From Bacteroidia bacterium (lineage in GTDB: Bacteria > Bacteroidota > Bacteroidia > Bacteroidales > GWA2-32-17), in assembly GCA_016218155.1 (NCBI GenBank), contig JACREQ010000027.1, positions 1-48,219 on the forward strand: DNA of 48,219 nucleotides. Reading direction: 5' to 3'. Positions 36,580-45,321 of this stretch are shown here, in pieces. Position 1 is the first letter of the stretch. The number at the start of each line of letters is the position of its first letter. The position numbers were made by a program, and so were the translations under genes. Under the pieces are notes generated by a model, which was not told where the DNA came from, made no database searches, and saw only the letters and a program-made list of their open reading frames with translations.

Positions 36580-39500
36580 GATTTTGTTCCTCCTTTCCCC
36601 AGCGTTTTTCAAACATATAATAAAGTGCCGGAAGTACATAAAGTGTAATTATTGTTGCAAACAAAAGTCCATACACAATTACTGTTGCAAGTGGACGCTG
36701 AACATCAGAACCGATTCCGGTTGAAAGTGAAGCCGGAAGTAGACCAAGACCTGCTACGGTTCCAATTAATAATATAGGGCGTAAACGATGACGTGCACCA
36801 GAAATAACTGCTTCTTTAAGTTGCATTCCGTGTTTTCGTAGGGCATTCATATGATCTATCATAATAACTCCGTTTTGAATGGAAACGCCAAATAGTGCGA
36901 TAAAGCCTACAGCCGATGATACATTAAAAGTTAATCCGAACGCATTCAGGGCAAGCATACCTCCAAACAGTGCAAAAGGAACAATAATCATCAACATTCC
37001 TGCCTGTCTGAATCTGCCAAACGCAGCAAACAGAAGAAGAAACATAATGGCAAGTGCCAAAGGAACAATAAATGCAAGTCTGGAATAGGCTCTGTTCTGA
37101 TTTTCAAATTGACCGCTCCATTTTATATGGTTTTTTTCGTGATTGTAATTGACATTTTTTTCAATCTTATTATTTGCATTTTTCAGAAAAGCTGTAAGAT
37201 CAGTTCCTCTTAAGTTAAGTCGGATTATTAAATACCGTTTATTCATTTCTCGGGCAATTAAACTGGCACCGGTACTTCGTTTGATTTCTGCCACCTGTGA
37301 TAGTGGTATTTTTGCGCCACTTGAAGACGTTAGCATGAGATTTCCAATGTTTTCGGGTGTATTACGACTTGCTTCATTAAAACGGCAAATTACATCGTAA
37401 ACTTTATCGTTAATAAATATTTGTGAAATGGCTTTACCACCAATAGCTACTTCAATTAATTCGGAAACATCTGCTACGTTTAATCCATATTGTGCGATTT
37501 TATCCCGGTCGACATGAATTTGCAGTTGCGGTAATGGCGGTTCCTGATCGATAGCAACATCTGCTGCACCCGGTATGGTCTTTATTTGTTTCAGAATATC
37601 TTCTGCAATTCTGCGGGATTCAATAAAATCTTCACCGTAAATATTTAACGCCAGATCGCTGTGTGTTCCGGCAAGTAAATCCATTACCATATCGATAATC
37701 GGTTGCGAAAAACCTATTGTATAACCAGGCATAGTCTCAAATTCTTTTGCCATTTTTTGTATAAGTTCATTTTTCGACAAACCGCTTTTCCATTCGGAAT
37801 ATGGCTTAAGACCAATGGAACATTCCAAGTGTGAGGTGGAAAACGGTTCAGTTCCTGCATCATCACGCCCGGTTTGTATCATAACATAAGTTACTTCTTC
37901 GTACTTAATTATTCTTTTTCTAAGAGTATCACTCATTTCTTTTGATTTATCAAGCGAAATACCCGGAGGTAGCTGTACTTGCAACCAGATTGATCCTTCA
38001 TCTAATTGGGGAAGGAAATCTTTTCCTACTGTTATCGTTAAAATAATTGCAGAAACAACAATCAAAATCAGAGGAAGAAATACCTTTTTAGGTTTCTCTA
38101 TAATCCATATAATATGTTTGTTATATATTAAGATAATCTTTTCAAGCCATTTGTTCTTATACATTTTTCGCGGTTTTCTGTATATCACATAAGCCAGTCC
38201 GGGAATTAACAATAATGCTACAGCCAGTGCACCAATCAATGAATATCCAATAGTGAATGCCATCGGTGTAAAAAGTTTTTTCTCGATACGCTCAAAAGCA
38301 AATAAAGGAAGGTAAGCTGTAATAATAATGATGGTAGAAAAGAAAATTGGCTTTGCCACTTCTGCACAACGCTCAATAATTGATTTTTCATCTAACACAA
38401 TACCTGGATGATCTTCCCTTTTCTTTAAAACAGTTTCCAACATAACAATGGAGCCTTCAACAATAATCCCAAAATCAATTGCTCCGAGGGAAAGTAAATT
38501 TGCAGGTATATCTGTCAAATACATCAGAATAAATGCAATTAAAAGTGAAAGTGGGATTGTTATTGCAACAATTAAAGCTCCACGCCAACTTCCCAGAAAA
38601 ACAATGAGAACAAAAATGACAAGAAAAACGCCCAATAATAGGGTATGTGACACCGTGCCCAGTGTTTTATCTACTAGATTTGTTCTATCCATAAAAGGTC
38701 GTATTTTAACACCTTCGGGAAGAATTTCATTGTTTAACTCGTCAACAGCTTTGTGAATTTCTGTAAGAACTTCGGTTGGATTCTGGTATCGTAACATTTG
38801 CACAATACCTTCAACACCCTCCGAATAATCTGCTTTATGATCTGTAAAACCTAAAACACCTTTTCTTTCAAGATTACCATATTTAAGGGTTCCTACATCT
38901 TTCAGAAACACCGGAATTCCTTTTTCAGATTTCACTACAATTTCCCCAAGATCGCTTAAGTCTTTAACTAATCCGATTCCACGTATTACATAGCTTAAAT
39001 CACCACAATCAAGCATACTACCACCAGCATTGGTGTTGTTCTTTTCAATTTTTTCAGTCACATCAGAAAGAGAAAGTTTATATTGTTCGAGTTTTTGGGG
39101 ATCAATTTCAATCTGAAATTGAGTAGTGATACCACCAAAATTACTGACTTCTGCAACTCCCATAACTTGCTTCAATCTTGGAATAATAACCCATTTTTGC
39201 AGTTCAGTAAGTTCACGCAAATCATAGGATTTACTTTCTATGATATAACGATATATTTCACCTGTAGGAGAGGTTAAAGGGTTAAGACCCGGCGCAGCTC
39301 CGAATGGCAGCTCCACTTCATTTATTTTTTCCTGTACACGCTGTCTTGCCCAATAATCATCTGTTCCGTCTTTAAACACCAATATTACTGTTGAAATACC
39401 AAATGCACTTTTACTACGCATAGTATGTAGCCCCGGTAATCCGTTTAAGCAACGTTCAATAGGAATTGTAATTTGTTGTTCAATTTCTTCGGCAGCCAAT

Positions 39501-39661
39501 CCCGGAACTTGTGTAACAACTTGAACGGTAACATCGGCAATGTCAGGATAAGCTTCAATAGCTAATTGTTCCCATGAGTAATAACCTAATATCCCTAACA
39601 AAATAAAAACAGTTAGTATTATCCAGCGTTTACCAACGGCAATTGAAATTATTTTTCTCAT
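36572..39661 (-). CDS. czcA: Heavy-metal RND efflux pump (CzcA/CusA family)
   Basis: This 1,029-aa inner-membrane proton-driven pump is of full family length. It starts with TM1 (KRWIILTVFILLGILGYYSW). A large periplasmic loop (IEAYPDIADVTVQVV, GLPGLHTMRSKS) is followed by TM2-6 and a second loop, then TM8-12 ending before KRWGKEEQNHE. TM4 holds the proton-relay motif AIDFGIIVEGSIVMLE (Asp396, Glu402, Glu409), where CzcA-type pumps usually have DFGIIVDG. It should export divalent or monovalent heavy-metal ions with the adaptor (gene upstream, 1-bp gap) and the TolC-like gene (overlap downstream). Substrate is not decided by sequence; the AIDFG motif favours the CzcA side over CusA. Confidence 0.93.
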   Translation of the reverse strand: MRKIISIAVGKRWIILTVFILLGILGYYSWEQLAIEAYPDIADVTVQVVTQVPGLAAEEIEQQITIPIERCLNGLPGLHTMRSKSAFGISTVILVFKDGTDDYWARQRVQEKINEVELPFGAAPGLNPLTSPTGEIYRYIIESKSYDLRELTELQKWVIIPRLKQVMGVAEVSNFGGITTQFQIEIDPQKLEQYKLSLSDVTEKIEKNNTNAGGSMLDCGDLSYVIRGIGLVKDLSDLGEIVVKSEKGIPVFLKDVGTLKYGNLERKGVLGFTDHKADYSEGVEGIVQMLRYQNPTEVLTEIHKAVDELNNEILPEGVKIRPFMDRTNLVDKTLGTVSHTLLLGVFLVIFVLIVFLGSWRGALIVAITIPLSLLIAFILMYLTDIPANLLSLGAIDFGIIVEGSIVMLETVLKKREDHPGIVLDEKSIIERCAEVAKPIFFSTIIIITAYLPLFAFERIEKKLFTPMAFTIGYSLIGALAVALLLIPGLAYVIYRKPRKMYKNKWLEKIILIYNKHIIWIIEKPKKVFLPLILIVVSAIILTITVGKDFLPQLDEGSIWLQVQLPPGISLDKSKEMSDTLRKRIIKYEEVTYVMIQTGRDDAGTEPFSTSHLECSIGLKPYSEWKSGLSKNELIQKMAKEFETMPGYTIGFSQPIIDMVMDLLAGTHSDLALNIYGEDFIESRRIAEDILKQIKTIPGAADVAIDQEPPLPQLQIHVDRDKIAQYGLNVADVSELIEVAIGGKAISQIFINDKVYDVICRFNEASRNTPENIGNLMLTSSSGAKIPLSQVAEIKRSTGASLIAREMNKRYLIIRLNLRGTDLTAFLKNANNKIEKNVNYNHEKNHIKWSGQFENQNRAYSRLAFIVPLALAIMFLLLFAAFGRFRQAGMLMIIVPFALFGGMLALNAFGLTFNVSSAVGFIALFGVSIQNGVIMIDHMNALRKHGMQLKEAVISGARHRLRPILLIGTVAGLGLLPASLSTGIGSDVQRPLATVIVYGLLFATIITLYVLPALYYMFEKRWGKEEQNHE

Positions 39662-39662
39662 A

Positions 39663-40769
39663 TTATTCTGCCTCCATCAGATAAAATCCACCCTTTGTTA
39701 TTATTTCATCATTTGGATTTAAACCTGTTTTAATAACAGCACTGTCCTTATCAGTTGTGAGCATTTCAATTTTTTGCTTAACGTACTTATTTTTTCCAAT
39801 GTGTATAAATACAAAACTTGCATCATACATTTGAAAAACAGCTTTTGCCGGAACAACAATAGCATCATCAACTTTATTAATAAATTTTACTGTAACATAC
39901 ATTCCCGGCTTCATTATCTTATTCTTGTTCTCGCATTCAATAAGCACCTGAACAGACCGTGTATCTTCATCAATAATTGAATTAATGTGATAAATATGTC
40001 CTGTAATAATTTCATTAGGAAAAGATAAAAGTGTTATTTCAACTTCAGTTGAATCATTGATATACTGAATATCTTTTTCTTTTACTTGTCCGGCAACCCA
40101 TATTTTACTTAACTCAGCAATGGTTGCAACTGGGTCAGAATCCTCCTTAATGTATTGACCGATAACAATGCTATTTTCTACTATTGTTCCTTTTATTGGT
40201 GAACGAACTATTAACGGCTGTCCCAAAATTAAATCAGATGTATCAACCTGAAAGACTTTAAGGCTTGCAAGTGCGTTTTCAAAATCTTTTTTCTTTAAAG
40301 CATAATTAACTTCGGCTTCTTCAACCTCTTTCTGTACGCCTACTCCTTTGTTTAATAAATCATTTTGCCTTTTAAGATTCTTTGAAGCCAGATACATTTC
40401 TTCTTTTGCCTGATAATAGTCTTTTCCGGTTTCAAAATAAGTTGGCGAACTTATCTCGAAAATAGGAGACCCGGCATTTACTTCTTGCCCAAGACGTACA
40501 TATGATTTTGTGATTCTTCCAGCAAATGGTGCTGCCACTAAAGCATAATTATTTGGAATTGCTTTTACAGTTCCGGCGGTTGTGAGCTTAAATGTGAATG
40601 GTCTCGAATTAACTTTATTTGTTTCAATATTTTTAAGAATAGAAGAACTATCTGTTATTGTAATAGTATCATTAGACACATTATAATTTTTTGTTTCAAG
40701 AGTTTCGTTTTCTTGGTTACATGCTACAAAACTCATTGCAGCAATGCAAACCATAAATAATTTATACAT
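39663..40769 (-). CDS. czcB: RND adaptor / membrane-fusion lipoprotein (CzcB/CusB type)
   Basis: About 368 aa from Met at 40769, chosen because it gives a compact lipoprotein signal (MYKLFMVCIAAMSFVAC); an ATG at 40790 would add seven residues. Lipidated Cys follows SFVA. Then a barrel-sandwich half (VKAIPNNYALVAAPFAGRI), a coiled-coil hairpin (about 115-170), the second half (IVRSPIKGTIVENSIVIGQY) and a beta-barrel domain. There is no Met/His-rich metal N-terminal tail. It links the pump to the outer-membrane channel in the periplasm, first gene of the three-gene efflux unit. Confidence 0.9.
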   Translation of the reverse strand: MYKLFMVCIAAMSFVACNQENETLETKNYNVSNDTITITDSSSILKNIETNKVNSRPFTFKLTTAGTVKAIPNNYALVAAPFAGRITKSYVRLGQEVNAGSPIFEISSPTYFETGKDYYQAKEEMYLASKNLKRQNDLLNKGVGVQKEVEEAEVNYALKKKDFENALASLKVFQVDTSDLILGQPLIVRSPIKGTIVENSIVIGQYIKEDSDPVATIAELSKIWVAGQVKEKDIQYINDSTEVEITLLSFPNEIITGHIYHINSIIDEDTRSVQVLIECENKNKIMKPGMYVTVKFINKVDDAIVVPAKAVFQMYDASFVFIHIGKNKYVKQKIEMLTTDKDSAVIKTGLNPNDEIITKGGFYLMEAE

Positions 40770-40799
40770 GTTTTTAAAGTTTAAATACACAATTATTCA

Positions 40800-40825
40800 T
40801 TTGCAACCGACATTTTGGTTACAAA
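40800..40825. promoter_or_regulatory. Inverted repeat upstream of the efflux genes
   Basis: TTTGCAACC (40800-40808) and GGTTACAAA (40817-40825) are inverted copies except for the central base, 8 bases apart, lying 31 bp before the adaptor start. It could be a metal-regulator operator or an RNA hairpin between the His-rich gene and the pump genes. Confidence 0.45.
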
Positions 40826-40864
40826 CATTACTAAGAAAATTCAGATGAAATCAGGTTTCACCAA

Positions 40865-41209
40865 CTAAGATGTGTATTTAAAAGGGGGAGCTCGTAATCC
40901 GTTTGAAAATAAAAAGGCAAGGTTTGAGAAATTCTGTTTATTCTTTTGGAAATTAATTTTTCTAAAAAATACTTTTAAGGCTTCAATGGAAAGTGCAAGA
41001 AATGAAACAGTAGTTAAAAAATTAGAAAGTAACTGAATAAGAACATACCCATTTTTAGTATGATTGTGGTTTACCGGAATATTACCTGTGCTTGCTTTAA
41101 ATGGATGGGAATGAACAATGATTACTCCATTTTCAATATGATGGGTGTGAGTAAATAATGTTATACTTCCGTAATACCCCAAAAAGAGGAATAAAAGAAA
41201 GTATTTCAT
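40865..41209 (-). CDS. His-rich small membrane protein
   Basis: About 114 aa from Met at 41209; this start gives a clean signal or TM segment (KYFLLFLFLGYYGSITLF) and fits the promoter below, which leaves too short a leader for the ATG at 41242. The outside part is His-rich (THTHHIENGVIIVHSHPF, VNHNH), a probable metal-binding loop. A second hydrophobic helix lies at about 60-80, and the end is basic with LRAPPF. It precedes the efflux operon by 95 bp on the same strand. Such proteins often accompany Bacteroidota metal efflux genes; it may deliver or buffer metal in the periplasm. Confidence 0.72.
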   Translation of the reverse strand: MKYFLLFLFLGYYGSITLFTHTHHIENGVIIVHSHPFKASTGNIPVNHNHTKNGYVLIQLLSNFLTTVSFLALSIEALKVFFRKINFQKNKQNFSNLAFLFSNGLRAPPFKYTS

Positions 41210-41253
41210 TATTTTATTTGACCAGTGTTTCAAGTTTGGCAATAACTTTTTAG

Positions 41254-41283
41254 CAAAGATAGTTATTTTATAAGCATTCCAAA
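41254..41283 (-). promoter_or_regulatory. Promoter of the His-rich/efflux genes
   Basis: On the minus strand, TTTG (41283-41280), an 18-base spacer and TATCTTTG (41261-41254) match the Bacteroidota consensus. The start site would be near 41247, which supports the internal Met at 41209. Confidence 0.5.
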
Positions 41284-41317
41284 TAATGCTTAATAAACAA
41301 AAAAAGAAGGCAAATAC

Positions 41318-41950
41318 TCAACGAAATGTTATCTTTTTACCTTTCACAACAATAAAGCTCCCTGTTCCGTAACCTACTGATGGCGTTTCGATTGCTGCAA
41401 AATCCAGACTATTTAATGTTTGAACTGTTTTTACAATTTCGAATCCATTATTTTGGAGCATTGCATTTATTTCTGGTACTGAATAAAAAGTTGCCTGTTT
41501 ATAAAACACACTATTTTCTTTGTCTTTTAATAGAATTTGTCCCAGTCGGCTTTCTCTGTCTATAAAAGCAATAATTATTTCGCCCTCATCCTTCAATATT
41601 CTGAACGTTTCTTTCAAAGCTTTATCCGGATCTTGAATAAAGCATAGTGAGGTAATAAATACTGCAAAATCAAAACCAGCATCAGGATATGGCAGGTTTT
41701 CTGCAACACCGCTTTTTACTGTAAGATTACGTTTTCTGGCAAGTTCCAGCATTTTTTCAGATGGATCAACACCAAAGTTAATACCGAGCTTTTCTGCAAA
41801 TATTCCACTGCCAATACCAATTTCAATACCCGTTCCGGACAATGGCAACAATGTTCTGATGGCAAGCAATTCAGATTGAAAAATTACATCATTTAATCTG
41901 AACCATTCTTCGTATTCATCAGTATATATATCAAATGGATTGATTTCCAT
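41318..41950 (-). CDS. Class I SAM-dependent methyltransferase
   Basis: This 210-aa cytoplasmic Rossmann-fold enzyme has motif I at GIEIGIGSGIFAEKLG (about 40-55), the acidic loop GVDPSEKML, motif III AENLPYPDAGFDFAVF and motif post-I FRILKDEGEIIIAF. It is the last gene of the ArsR operon, 6 bp after a DsrE gene. It lacks the Cys set of arsenite methyltransferase ArsM, so arsenic methylation is not indicated. The substrate could be a small thiol, a metalloid or a metabolite; unknown. Confidence 0.85.
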   Translation of the reverse strand: MEINPFDIYTDEYEEWFRLNDVIFQSELLAIRTLLPLSGTGIEIGIGSGIFAEKLGINFGVDPSEKMLELARKRNLTVKSGVAENLPYPDAGFDFAVFITSLCFIQDPDKALKETFRILKDEGEIIIAFIDRESRLGQILLKDKENSVFYKQATFYSVPEINAMLQNNGFEIVKTVQTLNSLDFAAIETPSVGYGTGSFIVVKGKKITFR

Positions 41951-41956
41951 TTTAAA

Positions 41957-42313
41957 TTAAAATGTAATTATTTTATCAGATTCCATAGTCAACTTTGTAA
42001 GCTCCGTCATACTGCTTAAGCTTGCTCCTTCAAGAAACTTCAACTCCTTTATTCCTCTAGCTTCTACACATGATGTACATATTTTAATTTGTCCATTTTT
42101 TAGTACAACTGCCTTTAGCATTCGTTCTATATTATAATAACCATTAGGCGTATTTTGATTTGGTATGGCACAACTAACAGCATCTGCCATTAAAAAAATA
42201 GTTAGTTCAGTATTCTCATAATCTTTCTGAATCTGCATTGCCAAACGCAAAGCATTAAATGCTTTTTCTGTTCCATAAGGTGCATCGTTGATGATAATTA
42301 AAATTTTTTTCAT
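41957..42313 (-). CDS. DsrE/YchN-family protein, cytoplasmic
   Basis: This 118-aa protein starts with MKKILIIINDAPYGTEKAFN and has the DsrE pattern of alternating strands and helices (FLMADAVSCAI, CTSCVEARGI). Cys residues at VSC and CTSC are placed where DsrE-like proteins carry sulfur as persulfide. DsrE-family proteins act in sulfur relay. It lies between DUF302 and methyltransferase genes in the ArsR operon. A second, exported DsrE-like protein is encoded in the same operon. Confidence 0.83.
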   Translation of the reverse strand: MKKILIIINDAPYGTEKAFNALRLAMQIQKDYENTELTIFLMADAVSCAIPNQNTPNGYYNIERMLKAVVLKNGQIKICTSCVEARGIKELKFLEGASLSSMTELTKLTMESDKIITF

Positions 42314-42330
42314 GATATTTATGTGATTTG

Positions 42331-42759
42331 TTATTTATTTACTAAAGAATCCATTAATGCTTTAAGCATATTGAAGACCGTCATTGCATTTGAGTATAGT
42401 TCTACATTAGACTTTATTGCGTTAAGCATAATGTCCATATTCATTGTTGAAATGACTGTTTTTCCTTCATGCTCATAAATTGCTAATTTGCAGGGCATAA
42501 ATATTGAAAATTCCGGATTGTCAGTAAGCATTAAAGCCGCTGTTTTTGCTTGACAAATCTCATAAATAAAAACTTTTCTTTTTATTGGGAATCCCTTACT
42601 TTCAACAATGTCGTGATAAACATATGTTTGAAGCAATGCGAATTTATTATTTTCACATGCTTTAGGAACTTTTTGCGAAATATTCTCGATTGATTCATTA
42701 CTTATTATTTTCAAAGTAAACATTTCAATCATTTTTTCGGCTGGCATTTGGTCTTGCAT
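42331..42759 (-). CDS. DUF302-family protein
   Basis: This 142-aa protein has the DUF302 core: a strand-helix N-terminus, FIYEICQAKTAALMLTDNP, then FMPCKLAIYEHEGKTVIST. The conserved Cys (ICQ and MPC) and the PC motif are present. DUF302 function is unproven, but the family often sits next to sulfur-transfer and metal-stress genes. It is 17 bp upstream of the DsrE gene and 52 bp downstream of the porin gene in the ArsR operon. No signal peptide. Confidence 0.82.
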   Translation of the reverse strand: MQDQMPAEKMIEMFTLKIISNESIENISQKVPKACENNKFALLQTYVYHDIVESKGFPIKRKVFIYEICQAKTAALMLTDNPEFSIFMPCKLAIYEHEGKTVISTMNMDIMLNAIKSNVELYSNAMTVFNMLKALMDSLVNK

Positions 42760-42811
42760 TTTTTATTTTTAGAAATTTATACACTTTGTTAATTATATTG
42801 TTTTGATGTTC

Positions 42812-43894
42812 TTAAAGCTTATACTCAATGCTTAATAATATATGATGTTGAAAGTTTAAAGCTGTATTGTCTGGTTGCCATCCTTGATAATTCAATGAAA
42901 AATTAATCCCTTTTACTGGATTATAGTGTATGCCACTAATATAACCTTTACCAGTATTCTGATAGTACCAGTTGTGAGTTTCATTATTAATTATATTTGC
43001 CTGTAATTGGTCAAAACGAGCAAATAATTCTATTTTTTTTGAAATAGCATAACTACCATAAAAAGAAAAGCCAAACAAGTCGTGCTGATTTATATTTAAA
43101 TGATTTATACGATAGTTGTATTCTCCTCCTAATCTGAATTTTTCTTTAAACTTATAGCCTGTAAAAAATGAAAATAGCTGCTGTTCTGCTGGTTTTAATG
43201 GGTTCTCAGATTTAGTGTAGTCGTAAAAAATACGTGTCTGTAGTCCTTTTAATGGTTTAAAATCAATGCCCGACGCAATTTTCACATCACCATAAGCATC
43301 CTGATCGAACCTAAAACCTTCGCCATTAGTTAATGCTAAATCGAATCCAATTTTTTCGTTTATTTTATAAAAAGCAATAACACCAAGATCACTGCTTGGG
43401 ATTTTAAAATATCTATCCTGAAATACTTCAGCTAAATACCTGTAACCCCAAAATTTTTCCTGAGAAATATAGTGGTTTTGTAAAATAGCACCTATTTGAA
43501 TTTTTATTTTTTGTGTTGGTTTCCATTCTAAAGAAGCAAATTTTAAAGTCATTTCATAATAGCTTCCTTCTTTTGAAGTATTTGAGACATTTAGGTTATT
43601 TCCAGAAGTGTCGGTAACCGAAATTGTGCCAATTGTTGTTGGACGTCCTGCATCAATGACTATTTTACCCGTAAACTGCTTTGCAAACTGATATTCATAG
43701 CCAAAATGTGCACGCCCAAACCAAAATCCATAATGTTTATTTACTTCTTTAGTCGCATTATAGTCAAAATTACTAAAGACATTGATAATAGGACTGCCAA
43801 AGGGCTTAAACGTAGTGTCTGACTGTGAAAATACAGAATTGGTATATGTTAATACCATCATTATAACAATATATATATAAATAGAACTTCTCAT
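42812..43894 (-). CDS. Outer-membrane porin-like protein, 360 aa
   Basis: It has a signal peptide ending TNSVFSQ, then about sixteen amphipathic strands (FWFGRAHFGYEYQF, IQIGAILQNHYIS, RIFYDYTKSENPL) and a terminal strand ending ILLSIEYKL, which fits an outer-membrane beta-barrel. It contains two motifs seen in phosphate- or anion-selective porin-like families, but the substrate is not readable. It is transcribed within the ArsR operon between the exported DsrE and DUF302 genes, so it may admit or release the compound handled by them. Confidence 0.8.
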   Translation of the reverse strand: MRSSIYIYIVIMMVLTYTNSVFSQSDTTFKPFGSPIINVFSNFDYNATKEVNKHYGFWFGRAHFGYEYQFAKQFTGKIVIDAGRPTTIGTISVTDTSGNNLNVSNTSKEGSYYEMTLKFASLEWKPTQKIKIQIGAILQNHYISQEKFWGYRYLAEVFQDRYFKIPSSDLGVIAFYKINEKIGFDLALTNGEGFRFDQDAYGDVKIASGIDFKPLKGLQTRIFYDYTKSENPLKPAEQQLFSFFTGYKFKEKFRLGGEYNYRINHLNINQHDLFGFSFYGSYAISKKIELFARFDQLQANIINNETHNWYYQNTGKGYISGIHYNPVKGINFSLNYQGWQPDNTALNFQHHILLSIEYKL

Positions 43895-43948
43895 ATTATT
43901 GTTTTATTAATAAGTATTTTTTTGTTTTTATTGAAAAGAATCAAACAT

Positions 43949-44368
43949 TTAAAATGTCAGAACAATTTTATTTGAGCGAATTAGACTGTACAAATCTGCC
44001 ATTGATGAAAATTTGCAAACCTGTGGGTTGTCATTCTTTCTGCTTGTAAGGCATGTGCCACAACCGAGAATGATTCCACCACTATCAAGAAATTTTTCAG
44101 CTTGTTCTTTTATGTCAGTATTTTCTTTTACCAAAATTTCTACTTCTACGCCTTTGCCAAGGAGAAATATTTTTATAGTATCTCCTTCATCTTTTGAGAA
44201 ATTTGCGAGACGTAATGCATTCCACACTGTTTCTACATCATTTGTAGAAATAACCATGCCGATTGATGTGGGTAATTTTTTTTCTGTTTTCTGACCGTCA
44301 CATTGTGCAAATGTTATTTGTCCATTAAATCCAATTAAACAAATAATACTCAAAATTAGTTTTTTCAT
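43949..44368 (-). CDS. Exported DsrE-family protein
   Basis: This 139-aa protein has a signal peptide ending ITFAQ, then a DsrE-like fold: MVISTNDVETVWNALRLANF, DTIKIFLLGKGVEV, IILGCGTCLTSRKN, VCKFSSMADLYSLIRSNKIV. The GCGTC Cys pair and the later Cys resemble the persulfide-carrying sites of the cytoplasmic copy. A DsrE protein in the periplasm is less common and suggests sulfur transfer outside the cytoplasm. It is 3 bp downstream of a methyltransferase gene, tightly coupled. Confidence 0.82.
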   Translation of the reverse strand: MKKLILSIICLIGFNGQITFAQCDGQKTEKKLPTSIGMVISTNDVETVWNALRLANFSKDEGDTIKIFLLGKGVEVEILVKENTDIKEQAEKFLDSGGIILGCGTCLTSRKNDNPQVCKFSSMADLYSLIRSNKIVLTF

Positions 44369-44371
44369 CTT

Positions 44372-44944
44372 TTATTTATTTTTAGTTAACAATATTCCAA
44401 AATGATAAGGTTCAATTATAAATGGTTTAAGTTTTACTTTAAATTTGCTTTCGTCAATTAAACTTATTATTTCTTCTGGCTTTGGTCTGATTGTTAAATC
44501 GGGACCTCTGGGTGTTTCAATATCGCTGCGCCAATGAATAATGCCTAACTTACCGCCAGATATTAATATTCTGAATGCTTCGTTTAAAAAATCTTTAGGA
44601 GTTTCGTTATGCAGAAGATTAAATAGCATCACATAATCCACCGATACATTGGGTAAGCCTGTAGTATTGGAATGTACATCTCTGTTTTCAAGTATAATGT
44701 TATTTATTCCTTTTTCGATTGCTTTCTGCTTTACAATTTCAATCATTTCGCATTCAATATCAAAAGCGAATAGTTTTCCTTTAATAAGATTTGATGCAAG
44801 TATTGTAAATGTGCCATAGCCACAACCAATTTCAACTAAATTAATAATATTGTTGTCGATTTCAAGTGATTGAAATATATTTTCAATATTGAAAAAGCTT
44901 TCCCACATTTCCACATTCGGCATTCCACTGTCACGTACTTTCAT
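44372..44944 (-). CDS. Class I SAM-dependent methyltransferase
   Basis: This 190-aa Rossmann-fold enzyme has a characteristic start (MKVRDSGMPNVEMWESFFNI), motif I LVEIGCGYGTFTILA, the acidic loop AFDIECEMIEIV, LENRDVHSNTTGLPNVSVDY and the final strand ISGGKLGIIHW. It follows the ArsR gene by 10 bp and precedes the exported DsrE by 3 bp. Enzymes with this N-terminus recur next to ArsR regulators. The substrate is unknown. Confidence 0.85.
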   Translation of the reverse strand: MKVRDSGMPNVEMWESFFNIENIFQSLEIDNNIINLVEIGCGYGTFTILASNLIKGKLFAFDIECEMIEIVKQKAIEKGINNIILENRDVHSNTTGLPNVSVDYVMLFNLLHNETPKDFLNEAFRILISGGKLGIIHWRSDIETPRGPDLTIRPKPEEIISLIDESKFKVKLKPFIIEPYHFGILLTKNK

Positions 44945-44954
44945 AAAACGATTC

Positions 44955-45275
44955 TTAATAATTCTTTATTAAAGCACTTTGCTTTTTAATATTCTCAATC
45001 AATACTTCTCTCATAATCTGACATGCAGTGGCAATGCGTTCAGTTGAAAGTTTGAAGAATGTATTTGCTCCTTCTTTTCGCTGAACTAATATCCCACTTG
45101 ACACCATTAATGATAAGTGTTGAGAAAGGTTGGATTTTAAAACACCCGTTTCTGCAAGAATATCACCAAATGTCATTTCCTTACCGTTTAACAAATCAAT
45201 TATCTCAATACGAATAGGATTTGCCAAAGCCTTACATATATTAGCATGAAGTACGTATAACGTTTTATCTTTCAT
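44955..45275 (-). CDS. ArsR/SmtB-family transcription regulator
   Basis: This 106-aa winged HTH repressor carries the family pattern (ICKALANPIRIEIIDLLNGKE, GVLKSNLSQHLSLMVSSGIL, RKEGANTFFKL). It has Cys14 in helix 1 and Cys85 in the last helix, placed so they could form a dithiol or metal pair in the dimer. It heads a seven-gene minus-strand operon to 41318. It probably represses itself at the inverted repeat just upstream, releasing on metal or reactive sulfur; the neighbouring DsrE genes make sulfur the more attractive guess. Confidence 0.9.
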   Translation of the reverse strand: MKDKTLYVLHANICKALANPIRIEIIDLLNGKEMTFGDILAETGVLKSNLSQHLSLMVSSGILVQRKEGANTFFKLSTERIATACQIMREVLIENIKKQSALIKNY

Positions 45276-45281
45276 TGTTCG

Positions 45282-45321
45282 ATAGTTTATGTGTTTATAA
45301 GTTTACAAATATATAAACTAT
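45282..45321 (-). promoter_or_regulatory. ArsR operator overlapping the operon promoter
   Basis: ATAGTTTAT (45282-45290) and ATAAACTAT (45313-45321) are perfect inverted arms. Between them the minus strand reads TATATTTG (45313-45306), a full -7 match. The ArsR start codon is 7 bases inside the left arm, so bound repressor would cover the promoter and the start site. No convincing -33 TTTG is visible. Confidence 0.6.

Noticed and set aside
41318-45275. Arsenic resistance operon
   Set aside because: Despite the ArsR repressor and methyltransferases there is no ArsB/Acr3 pump, ArsC reductase or ArsM Cys pattern.
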